From contig JAJEAR010000074.1 of NCBI GenBank assembly GCA_022822665.1, positions 1-64,000 on the forward strand: a DNA stretch of 64,000 nucleotides. Direction: 5' to 3'. The notes below the pieces were generated by a model, which saw only the letters and a list, made by a program, of their open reading frames with translations, ran no database searches and had not been told where the DNA came from. A program made the position numbers and the translations under genes. The stretch's first letter is position 1, and each line of letters begins with the position of its first letter. Below, piece after piece: positions 56,697 to 64,000 of the stretch. The DNA is from Alphaproteobacteria bacterium. GTDB taxonomy: Bacteria > Pseudomonadota > Alphaproteobacteria > Thalassobaculales > Thalassobaculaceae.

Positions 56697-58085
56697 TCAC
56701 ATGCTGATCGGTGACAGGTTCCCCATGATCCAGCGGGCCAGCGCCGTGACCCGGGCGTCGGATTCGGGCGGGCCCATGACCTGCACACCCACTGGCAAGC
56801 CGTCGACGGCGAGCAGTGGCATGGTGACGGCCGGTGCAAACAGGTAGGAAGACGGCGCATTGAAGACCGGGTCGCCCGTCGGTCTCTCCATCAGCGGCTC
56901 ACCGGGCCGGTCGCCCTGCCAGACGTGGGCCGGCCCGGGGCAGGAGAGCATCACGATCGCGTCGGCCCCGGCCAGCACCGCTGCTCCGGCCTGTTGTGCC
57001 GCGGCCCGGCGCTGCAGCGCATCGCGGTAGTCGGCGGGTGTGAGCGCCTCGGCACGGGCAAGGACTTCCCGCGCCCGTGGGCTGACGGACTCCGGATCCT
57101 GGTCCACGAGGTTGCGGTAGAGCCAGTGATTCTCCCAGCCGGTGATCAGGTTGCAGGTCTCCATGCAATCGACGAGGAGGTGCTCGAGCTCAACCACCAG
57201 GGGATCTTCCCCGGCACCGGTCATCTCCACGCCGGCTTCCCTCAATGCGGAACAGACCGCGTCGAACGCCGAGCGGGTTGCCGGGTCGAGGGCGTCCCAG
57301 CCCGCGCCGTGCAGGACGACGAGACGGGTCGGACGGACGGGCTCGGGGAGGTCGTCCGGACCGCTCAGGCCGGGGTGGCCGGGGTCGCCTCCGGCGCGTT
57401 TCGCGATTTCGATCGCCACCCGCCACATGTCCTCCAGGGCATTTGCGTGCACGCCGTGAACGCTCATGCTCGTGGCTTGGCGCTCACCCCTGTTAATGGC
57501 GCCCTTGCTGGGCTTGATGGCGACGTTGCCGCAGTAGGCGGCGGGCCGGATGATCGATCCGGCGACCTGGGTGCCGATGGCGGTCGGCATCATGCCGGCG
57601 GCAACCGCCGCGGCCGAGCCCGAGGATGATCCTCCCGGCGAGCGCGAGGGATCGTGGGGGTTTGTGGTCGGACCGGGATGCGACCCGCCGAGCTCTGCGG
57701 TAACCGTCTTGGCCAGGATGATGGCGCCGGCGGCCCGAAGCGCCCGCACGGCGGCATTGTCGCGGCGGGGAAAGTTCCCGCGAAACGCCGCACACCCCAT
57801 CTCGGTGGGCATGGTGGCGGTCTCGAGCAGGTCCTTGATGCCGATCGGCATGCCGTCGATTGCCGACAGCGTCCGGCCGTCCTTCCAGCGCCGGGTGCTG
57901 GCGTCGGCCCGGGCGCGCGATCCGTCCTCGTCCACGGCGGTGAGCGCCCGGACCACCGGTTCACGCTCGGCGATGGTCTCGAGGCAGGACTCCAGGTACT
58001 CGCGCGGTGTCGTCTGACCGCTCGCCATCCGGTCGAGCGAGGCGCACCAGGTGAGGCCGCGAAAGGTTGTCGGGTGGTAGGTCAT
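56697..58085 (-). CDS. Amidase (amidase-signature family)
   Basis: Amide hydrolase of 462 residues with a Ser-cisSer-Lys triad: Lys84 in MPIGIKDLLET, the Gly/Ser-rich signature PGGSSSGSAAAVAAG near 150-164, and the nucleophile Ser177 in TQVAGSIIRPAAYCG. It is not GatA by context, since no gatB or gatC is present. With the adjacent EamA transporter and CoA-transferase it may form a small degradation unit, but the substrate is not evident. Confidence 0.92.
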   Translation of the reverse strand: MTYHPTTFRGLTWCASLDRMASGQTTPREYLESCLETIAEREPVVRALTAVDEDGSRARADASTRRWKDGRTLSAIDGMPIGIKDLLETATMPTEMGCAAFRGNFPRRDNAAVRALRAAGAIILAKTVTAELGGSHPGPTTNPHDPSRSPGGSSSGSAAAVAAGMMPTAIGTQVAGSIIRPAAYCGNVAIKPSKGAINRGERQATSMSVHGVHANALEDMWRVAIEIAKRAGGDPGHPGLSGPDDLPEPVRPTRLVVLHGAGWDALDPATRSAFDAVCSALREAGVEMTGAGEDPLVVELEHLLVDCMETCNLITGWENHWLYRNLVDQDPESVSPRAREVLARAEALTPADYRDALQRRAAAQQAGAAVLAGADAIVMLSCPGPAHVWQGDRPGEPLMERPTGDPVFNAPSSYLFAPAVTMPLLAVDGLPVGVQVMGPPESDARVTALARWIMGNLSPISM

Positions 58086-58366
58086 TGGCGATTTCCACGA
58101 CGGTTGGTTGCAACGGGACGATGTCCGGGAACACCGGCGAGGACGGCGGAAACGGCCCGATTCCTGCGATTTTCCCGTGATTTCCTGCAGGTTTCATGGT
58201 ACAGTAGCAAATCCTCGGAAGTACACGGGTCACTGACCCGGCGTCTCCGGCCGCGACAGCAGCGCGGCAATCCTGCCCGCGAAATGGACAGGCCTGCGCC
58301 TGCATGCAGCAGGACGCGCGGGACTGTTGTTCGCCTGATGAAGGTACGATCAGAAAGAAGGTTCGA

Positions 58367-58864
58367 ATGGCAAAGAAAGCAGAATACAAGGCCGGTGAAT
58401 TCGTCGTCTACCCGACCCATGGTGTGGGCGAGGTGATCGGAACGGTAACTGAGGAAGTCCTTGGCAGCGCGCTCGACCTTCTGGTGATCAAGTTTCCGCA
58501 GGACAGGATGACACTGCGCATTCCCGTTGCGAAGGCGGGGGATTCGGGGTTGCGCCGACTGAGTTCTCGCAAGGTGATGGATGAGGCGCTCGCCAAGCTC
58601 AAGGGGCGGGCCAAGGTGCGCCGGACCATGTGGTCGCGCCGCGCGCAGGAATACGAGGCCAAGATCAACTCCGGCAATCCCGCCGCGATCGCCGAGGTGG
58701 TTCGCGACCTGCGCCGCAACACGACCCAGTCGGAACAGTCCTACAGCGAACGCCAGATGTACCAGGTCGCACTCGACCGGCTGTCGCGCGAGGTCGCGGC
58801 AATCGAGCGCATCGACCAGGAAAAGGCGGCCACCAGGCTCGAGAAGATCATGACCGTCGCGTGA
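58367..58864 (+). CDS. carD: CarD family transcriptional regulator
   Basis: RNA-polymerase-interacting protein of 165 residues that stabilises open promoter complexes. The N-terminal Tudor-like domain (KAGEFVVYPTHGVGEVIGTVTEEVLG) contacts the polymerase beta subunit, and the C-terminal helical domain (TMWSRRAQEYEAKINSGNPAAIAEVVRDL) contacts DNA. The ATG at 58367 after AAGAAGG is preferred over an upstream in-frame start. Confidence 0.95.
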   Translation: MAKKAEYKAGEFVVYPTHGVGEVIGTVTEEVLGSALDLLVIKFPQDRMTLRIPVAKAGDSGLRRLSSRKVMDEALAKLKGRAKVRRTMWSRRAQEYEAKINSGNPAAIAEVVRDLRRNTTQSEQSYSERQMYQVALDRLSREVAAIERIDQEKAATRLEKIMTVA

Positions 58865-59090
58865 GCCGGATGCATGTGCCCGCTGGCGTGTGACGAAGGC
58901 CGGGTACGGCCGATGGCAGCGAGTGGACGGCAGTCAGGTGACGGCCGCAGGCGGCGTCGTGCGTGTGTGGTGGTGCCTGGCGCCGGGTTGACCCGGGGTG
59001 CGGAACCGGCAGCCGGCCGTCGGAGGTGACCACGGGTCGGGAAACCGGTGGCAGGCGCGCACCACCGCCGCCACCGGGTGGGCGGTCTGC

Positions 59091-60044
59091 ATGAGATCGG
59101 TGCTCTTTCCCGACGTCGCGGCGCGGTGCAGCGGCATGCTGCCGGTGTCCGACCTGCACACCATTTATTGGGAAGAAGTCGGGCGTGAGGACGGAATCCC
59201 GGCCCTGTTCCTGCATGGCGGTCCTGGGTCCGGCCTTTCGCGGTCACACCGGCGCTTCTTCGATCCCGGCGCCTACCGCGTGGTGCTGTTCGACCAGCGC
59301 GGCGCCGGCCGTTCGGTCCCGGTCGCGGAGACCAGGGAGAACACGACGGCGGATCTCGTTGGTGACATCGAGACGTTGCGCCGGCACCTCGGCATCGACC
59401 GCTGGCTGCTCTTCGGCGGATCCTGGGGCAGCACGCTGGCCCTTGCCTACGGCCAGCAGCATCCGGACCGCTGTCTGGGCTTCATCCTGCGCGGCATCTT
59501 CCTCGGGCGGCGCTGCGAAATCGACTGGTTCCTGCATGGGATGGGGCTGTTCCATCCCGAGGCGTGCTCCCGGTTCCGGAACTTCCTGCCCGAGCCCGAG
59601 CGCGGCCGGGTGCTCCAGTCCTACGGCACGCGTCTGGATGATCCGGACCCGGCGGTTCACGGTCCGGCGGCGATGGCGTGGTGCAACTACGAGGCGGCCT
59701 GTTCGACCCTGCGGCCCGAACAGCCCGGCCAGCAACCGGTGCCGAATCCTGCCGCGACCCTGGCCCTTGCCCGAATCGAGGCCCACTACTTCGCCCACGA
59801 CATGTTCCTCGCGCCCGGGTCCCTGCTTGACGGAATGTCGCGGATCGCAGACAAGCCCGCGTGGATCGTGCAGGGGCGGTACGACATGGTCTGTCCGATC
59901 CGCACGGCCGACACCCTTGCCCGCGCCTGGCCGGGTGCAACCTACGTGATCGTGCCGGATGCGGGACATTCGGCGATGGAACCGGGTATACGAGCGGCAT
60001 TGGTCCGTGCCACGGAAGAATTCAGGTGTAGACTGCGTGGCTGA
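59091..60044 (+). CDS. pip: Proline iminopeptidase (S33)
   Basis: Alpha/beta-hydrolase peptidase that releases N-terminal proline, 317 residues from the ATG at 59091. The oxyanion motif LHGGPGSGLS, the FDQRGAGRS segment and the nucleophile elbow GGSWGS are present, with later Asp (GRYDMVCP) and His (DAGHSAMEPG) completing the triad. The 31 in-frame codons upstream lack family similarity. Confidence 0.94.
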   Translation: MRSVLFPDVAARCSGMLPVSDLHTIYWEEVGREDGIPALFLHGGPGSGLSRSHRRFFDPGAYRVVLFDQRGAGRSVPVAETRENTTADLVGDIETLRRHLGIDRWLLFGGSWGSTLALAYGQQHPDRCLGFILRGIFLGRRCEIDWFLHGMGLFHPEACSRFRNFLPEPERGRVLQSYGTRLDDPDPAVHGPAAMAWCNYEAACSTLRPEQPGQQPVPNPAATLALARIEAHYFAHDMFLAPGSLLDGMSRIADKPAWIVQGRYDMVCPIRTADTLARAWPGATYVIVPDAGHSAMEPGIRAALVRATEEFRCRLRG

Positions 60045-60066
60045 GCCGGCACATCCGGGGGGAGCA

Positions 60067-60606
60067 ATGCAGGGTTCGAAACGAGGCCGGGGCGCCGGAC
60101 CGGCGATTCGTCGATGCGCGGCGGTGCTGGCGGCCGGGTTGTGCGCCATGGTGCTGCCGGTTGCGCAGGCGCCCGCAGACGACGGGGATGCCGTCATTAT
60201 CGGTGCCGGTGTCTATGACGTGACGGATGATCGCACCACTGCCGAATTCCGGGCCGAGTACGTGTTCGGCGGCTTCGATTACCAGCCCTTTGTCGGGCTC
60301 ATGGCGACCGGCGAGGGCGGCGCCTATGCCCACGCCGGGGTCGGCTTCGACTTCGAAATCGCCGATCGCATCGTGCTGACACCGAGCTTCGCGGCCGGGG
60401 TGTATGCGAACGGCAACGGCAAGAAACTGGGGCACACGGTGGAATTCCGGTCCGGTGCCGCGCTTGCCTACAGGCTGGAGGACGGCTCGAAGCTCGGCGT
60501 CGGCGTGTACCACCTGTCGAACGCCGGCCTCGGATCGGTCAACCCGGGTGTCGAATCGGTCATGCTGCTCTGGACCGTGCCGATAGACGTTCGTGCATCA
60601 CGGTGA
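60067..60606 (+). CDS. pagL: PagL-like lipid A 3-O-deacylase
   Basis: Outer-membrane acyloxyacyl hydrolase of 179 residues with a Sec signal peptide (AAVLAAGLCAMVLPVAQAPA). The body has alternating hydrophobic strands typical of an 8-stranded barrel. The catalytic block YHLSNAGLGSVNPGVES holds His, Ser two residues on and Glu fourteen on, the same spacing as His126/Ser128/Glu140 of Pseudomonas PagL. It removes the 3-O acyl chain of lipid A. It lies 22 bp after pip and 12 bp before larA. Confidence 0.88.
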   Translation: MQGSKRGRGAGPAIRRCAAVLAAGLCAMVLPVAQAPADDGDAVIIGAGVYDVTDDRTTAEFRAEYVFGGFDYQPFVGLMATGEGGAYAHAGVGFDFEIADRIVLTPSFAAGVYANGNGKKLGHTVEFRSGAALAYRLEDGSKLGVGVYHLSNAGLGSVNPGVESVMLLWTVPIDVRASR

Positions 60607-60618
60607 TGCTGCGGGGGC

Positions 60619-61905
60619 ATGGTGAAGGTCAACCTCAACTACGGACGATCCACCCTTCCGGTCGAACTGCGCGACGACTGGGACGTCACCGTGTTCCGCA
60701 AGTCCGACATGCCGGTGCTGCCCGCGCCGCAACAGGCGCTTGAACACGCGCTCGCGGCCCCGCTCGGCAGTCCTCCGCTTGCGACCGTGGCGCGGTCCGC
60801 GCGCTCGGCCTGCATCCTGATCTGCGACATCACCCGGCCGGTTCCCAACCACCTGCTGCTGGGCCCGCTGATCCGCTGCCTGCTGCATGCCGGCATGGCG
60901 CCCGATGCCATCACGGTGCTGGTGGCCACCGGGCTGCACCGTCCGAACGAGGGCGCCGAACTCGAGGAACTCGTCGGTGATCCATGGGTGCTCGAGACGG
61001 TCAGGGTCGTCAATCATCACGCACGCAACGATGACGACCATGTCCATGTCGGTACCACGAGGAGTGGCACGGTAGTGCGGCTGGACCGACGGTTCGTCGA
61101 GGCGGACCTCCGGCTGGTCACCGGGCTGGTGGAACCGCACTTCATGGCCGGATGGTCGGGGGGACGCAAGGTCATCGCCCCCGGTGTCGCCCACGCGGAG
61201 ACCATCACCACCTTCCACTCCTACCGCTACATGGAGCATGCCGCGACTGCGAACTGCGTGCTCGACGGCAACCCGCTGCATACCGACCAGCTCGAGATCG
61301 TCGGCATGATCGGCGGTGCGCTGGCGGTCAACGTGGTCATCGACGAGCGACGGCAGGTCTCGTTCCTCAACTTCGGGGAAATCGTCTCGAGCCACCTCGA
61401 GGCAGTGGACCACGTCCGCCGCTATGCCGAGGTTCCCTCGCGGCGCCGGTTCCCGACGGTGATCACCAGCTGCGCGGGCTACCCGCTTGACCAGAACTAC
61501 TACCAGACGGTGAAGGGCATGGTCGGTCCGATGGACATCCTCGAGCCGGGCGGTGACCTGATCGTGGTGTCCGAGTGCTCCGGCGGGTTCGGGTCCAGCG
61601 AGTTTGTCGACGCCCAGCGCCGGCTGGTGGCGCTCGGGCCGGACCGGTTCCTCGAGACACTCAGCCACAAGCCGCGTGCCGACATCGACGAATGGCAGAC
61701 CGAGATGCAGGTCAAGCCCATGCGCGTCGGTCGCATCCACCTGTTCGCTGGAGAACTTGCCGAGGAGTACTGGCCGCTGACCGGGGTCAATCGCGTCGAT
61801 GACCTGGCGCACTGCATCGAACGCTGCGTCGGCCGGTCGGCCAGCCGCTCGGTGGCGATCATTCCCGAAGGGCCCTATGTCATCCCTGTCATGCAGGGTG
61901 CGTGA
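60619..61905 (+). CDS. larA: Lactate racemase family protein (nickel-pincer enzyme)
   Basis: LarA-family enzyme of 428 residues using the nickel-pincer nucleotide cofactor. Key residues fall at or within one of the Lactiplantibacillus LarA positions: His107 (GLHRPN), His174 (VEPHFMAGW), Lys184 that anchors the cofactor (SGGRKVIAPG) and His200 (TFHSYRYM). Asp70 and Arg73 sit in CDITRPVP. It interconverts D- and L-lactate or a related 2-hydroxyacid. It overlaps larC by 4 bp. Confidence 0.92.
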   Translation: MVKVNLNYGRSTLPVELRDDWDVTVFRKSDMPVLPAPQQALEHALAAPLGSPPLATVARSARSACILICDITRPVPNHLLLGPLIRCLLHAGMAPDAITVLVATGLHRPNEGAELEELVGDPWVLETVRVVNHHARNDDDHVHVGTTRSGTVVRLDRRFVEADLRLVTGLVEPHFMAGWSGGRKVIAPGVAHAETITTFHSYRYMEHAATANCVLDGNPLHTDQLEIVGMIGGALAVNVVIDERRQVSFLNFGEIVSSHLEAVDHVRRYAEVPSRRRFPTVITSCAGYPLDQNYYQTVKGMVGPMDILEPGGDLIVVSECSGGFGSSEFVDAQRRLVALGPDRFLETLSHKPRADIDEWQTEMQVKPMRVGRIHLFAGELAEEYWPLTGVNRVDDLAHCIERCVGRSASRSVAIIPEGPYVIPVMQGA

Positions 61906-63083
61906 GGTCGCCGGTGCACATTCATCTCGACCCGGTCGGCGGGCTTGCCGGCGACATGTTCCTGGGGGCGATCCTGCATGGCTGGCCGGAGCTCGAGGAG
62001 GGGGTGGTGGCGTCGGTGCGGGCCGCCGGACTGCCGCGGTCCTGGACAGTCATGGTGGTCCCGGGAACGTCGGGAGGGATAACCGGAAACCGGTTCGTGG
62101 TGAGCGGAGAGGCCGAGGGCCATCCGGTGGGCCGGTTTCGCGACATCCGGTCACGCCTGCTCGCGGCCCCGCTGGCCGAGGGAGTGCGCTCCCGCTCGCT
62201 CGCCATCTTCTCTCTCCTGGCGCGGGCCGAGGCCCGGATTCACGGTGTCGCGGTGGACGACGTGCACTTCCATGAACTGGCGGACTGGGATTCGGTTGCC
62301 GATATCGTGGGTGCGGCCGCTGCCATCGAGGCGCTGGGTGCGGCCGGCTGGTCGGTCGGCGACCTGCCGATGGGGTCCGGCACGGTGATGACCGCGCATG
62401 GCCGCATGCCGGTCCCGGCCCCGGCCACCGCCCTGCTGCTGGCCGGTTACCGGCTGGTCGACGACGGGGTGCCCGGCGAACGGGTCACGCCGACTGGTGC
62501 GGCACTGCTTGCCCACCTGCAGGCCCGACAGGATGGTCGCCGGCCGTCGGGGACCGTGCAGGTGAGCGGATACGGACTGGGTACCCGCACGCTCGAGGGC
62601 ATGGCCAACATCCTGCGCGTCATCGCGCTCGACACCGGACAGGCTGCGGTGCGCGGGGCGGTTGGCGTCATCAGCTTCGAAATCGACGACCAGACGCCCG
62701 AGGAGCTGTCGGCGGGCCTCGATCGGCTGCGCGCGCAGGACGGCGTGCTCGACGTGGTGCAGGTCCCGGTAACGGGAAAGAAGGGTCGTCTGGCCGTGTC
62801 GGTGCGGGTCCTGTGCCGGACCGGCGCGGCACAGGCGGTCATCGAGGCATGTTTTGCCCAGACCACAACTATCGGGCTGCGCTGGCGGACCGAGGAACGG
62901 GTGGAACTGGCGCGCGAGGAAGTAACGATTGCCGGACACGGCGCCAAGCGGGTCCGGCGTCCCGACGGGGCCGTTACCACCAAGGCGGATCTCGATGCGC
63001 TTGTCGACGCCGCGACCGATCACGCCGGACGCGCACGGCTGCGGCGCCGCATCGAGGGGGAGGCGGACGATGGACAGCCGTGA
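61902..63083 (+). CDS. larC: Nickel-pincer cofactor biosynthesis protein LarC
   Basis: CTP-dependent cyclometallase that inserts nickel to finish the pincer cofactor, 393 residues. The N-terminal domain shows HIHLDPVGGLAGDMFLGAIL and the conserved DVHFHELADWDSVADIVG. The centre has GSGTVMTAHGRMPVPAPATALLLAGY and ERVTPTGAALLAHL. The C-terminal CTP-binding part is intact. It is encoded by one continuous frame, whereas some organisms split it as larC1/larC2. GTG start; it overlaps larA and larE. Confidence 0.93.
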   Translation: MRSPVHIHLDPVGGLAGDMFLGAILHGWPELEEGVVASVRAAGLPRSWTVMVVPGTSGGITGNRFVVSGEAEGHPVGRFRDIRSRLLAAPLAEGVRSRSLAIFSLLARAEARIHGVAVDDVHFHELADWDSVADIVGAAAAIEALGAAGWSVGDLPMGSGTVMTAHGRMPVPAPATALLLAGYRLVDDGVPGERVTPTGAALLAHLQARQDGRRPSGTVQVSGYGLGTRTLEGMANILRVIALDTGQAAVRGAVGVISFEIDDQTPEELSAGLDRLRAQDGVLDVVQVPVTGKKGRLAVSVRVLCRTGAAQAVIEACFAQTTTIGLRWRTEERVELAREEVTIAGHGAKRVRRPDGAVTTKADLDALVDAATDHAGRARLRRRIEGEADDGQP

Positions 63084-63876
63084 GGCCCGTATCCGGATCG
63101 AGGACGTCCTGCGGACAACGGGACGGGTCGCGATCGCGGTGAGCGGCGGAGTGGACAGCATGACACTCGCCCATGTTGCGGCCCGCACGCCAGGCGTCGA
63201 TCCGGTGATCTACCATGCCCTGTCCCCGGCCGTGCCCGCGGAGGCAACGGCACGCGTCGAGCAGCACGCGGCCGGGTTCGGCTGGGCGCTCGAGATACTG
63301 AATGCCGGCGAGATGCAGGATCCGGACTACCTTGCAAATCCCGTCAACCGGTGTTTCTTCTGCAAGACCAATCTCTACGGCCGGATCGGCGGGCTCACCG
63401 ACCGCGTCATCCTCTCGGGCGCCAATCTCGACGATCTCGGCGACTATCGCCCCGGGCTCGAGGCGGCCCGCAACCACCGGGTGCGTCACCCGTGGATCGA
63501 GGCCGGGATCGGCAAGCCGGTGATCCGGCGGCTGGCCCGTGACCTGGGACTCGACGACGTGGCCGAACTGCCGGCGTCGCCCTGCCTGTCGAGCAGGATC
63601 GAAACCGGGATTCCGGTCACCCGGGAGCGGCTTGCACTGATCTCGGAAGTCGAGGGAGCGGTGAGGGCCGAGGTCGGGGAGATCACCCTGCGCTGCCGGG
63701 TGCGTCAAGACGGTGTCGTGGTGGAACTCGAACCGGCCGCGCTCGCGGGAACCGGTGACCGGCTTCCCGCCCTGCTGCAGGGCGTGCTCGACCGGCATGG
63801 TGTGCCCGGTCCGGTCCGGGTCGAGGCCTACCGTCGCGGAAGCGCGTTCCTGCGTGACGGTGCGAGGCCGGAATGA
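63070..63876 (+). CDS. larE: Nickel-pincer cofactor sulfur transferase LarE
   Basis: ATP-dependent sulfur transferase of 268 residues that thiolates the cofactor precursor. The PP-loop SGGVDS is at residues 25-30. Cys172 in PASPCLSSRI lies at the position of the sacrificial Cys of the Lactiplantibacillus enzyme. Cys95 and Cys98 (NRCFFCK) give a three-cysteine set, so a [4Fe-4S]-type LarE is possible. The ATG at 63070 overlaps the larC end. Its stop overlaps the next start as ATGA. Confidence 0.92.
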   Translation: MDSREARIRIEDVLRTTGRVAIAVSGGVDSMTLAHVAARTPGVDPVIYHALSPAVPAEATARVEQHAAGFGWALEILNAGEMQDPDYLANPVNRCFFCKTNLYGRIGGLTDRVILSGANLDDLGDYRPGLEAARNHRVRHPWIEAGIGKPVIRRLARDLGLDDVAELPASPCLSSRIETGIPVTRERLALISEVEGAVRAEVGEITLRCRVRQDGVVVELEPAALAGTGDRLPALLQGVLDRHGVPGPVRVEAYRRGSAFLRDGARPE

Positions 63877-64000
63877 GTGACCCGGTTGCCGAAGTCCGGT
63901 TCGATGCGGCGAGACGCGAGCGTCTCGGGCTTCCGGAGGCGGTGCTCGCCGACGTCAAGTCTCCCGGACAGCTGGCCGAAGCGGTGCGCCAGGCGCTCGA
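63873..64000 (+). CDS. larB: LarB-like protein, N-terminal part (cut by window end)
   Basis: The first 42 codons of a gene that runs off the window. The visible part (MSDPVAEVRFDAARRERLGL, then PEAVLADVKSPGQLAEAV) follows the N-terminal pattern of LarB, in which an acidic/Arg-rich start leads to PEV, then a K-T/S-P segment. LarB carboxylates and hydrolyses nicotinic acid adenine dinucleotide, the first step of pincer-cofactor synthesis. Position after larA-larC-larE with an ATGA overlap supports this. Confidence 0.7.
   Translation, partial: MSDPVAEVRFDAARRERLGLPEAVLADVKSPGQLAEAVRQAL

Noticed and set aside
58171-58206. Promoter for carD around TACAGT at 58201
   Set aside because: The -10 looks good, but no acceptable -35 lies 16-18 bp upstream.

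Overview
The window is chromosomal DNA of a high-GC alphaproteobacterium, probably Rhodospirillales-like. The assignment rests on gene order. The run dgt-argS-SPOR-nagZ-M50-scpA-scpB-ABC-tatA-tatB-tatC-serS-surE-pcm-nlpD-yajC-secD-secF, followed by the Mth938 and squalene-synthase-like pair, is a typical alphaproteobacterial layout. TrmFO, the uvrA/ssb divergent pair, gyrA-coaD, FdxA and CarD agree with it. Genes are tightly packed, with many GTGA/ATGA overlaps and GTG starts.

Region by region. 1-3100 is accessory DNA: a 94-bp direct repeat, an IS110-family element with a strong hairpin over the transposase ribosome-binding site, an orphan operator-like palindrome with an antitoxin remnant, and a pRiA4b ORF-3-type gene. 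3668-6104 (minus) holds a Rieske oxygenase, exonuclease III and an ErpA-like Fe-S carrier. 6105-13840 is an accessory islet lying where erpA and dgt usually face each other. It contains a tacA antitoxin, a tacT toxin remnant fused in frame to a group II intron reverse-transcriptase remnant, a TRAP transporter (dctP-dctQ-dctM) under a palindrome-bearing promoter, a transposase remnant and higBA. 13841-32082 is the long housekeeping run. 32194-37636 holds a peroxiredoxin, trmFO-uvrA and divergent ssb.

37637-49425 is a second islet, between ssb and gyrA. It carries a RES/Xre toxin-antitoxin pair, an acyl-CoA ligase-like enzyme, two luciferase-like oxidoreductases, a two-gene N6-adenine methylase plus PD-(D/E)XK-like module, and a decayed IS1595 transposase. 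49426-54502 returns to core genes: gyrA, coaD, tRNA-Lys, a DUF938 methyltransferase, a TerB-like protein and FdxA. 54533-58085 (minus) holds a class III CoA-transferase, an EamA transporter and an amidase. 58367-64000 holds CarD, a proline iminopeptidase, a PagL-like lipid A deacylase, and a lar cluster (larA-larC-larE and the start of larB) for the nickel-pincer lactate racemase system.

The most promising under-described item is the coupled methylase/nuclease-like pair at 44164-47780. Next come the structured 5' leader of the IS110 transposase, which may be a bridge-RNA-type element, and the in-frame tacT/reverse-transcriptase chimera. All calls are from reading the sequence; no database search was run.
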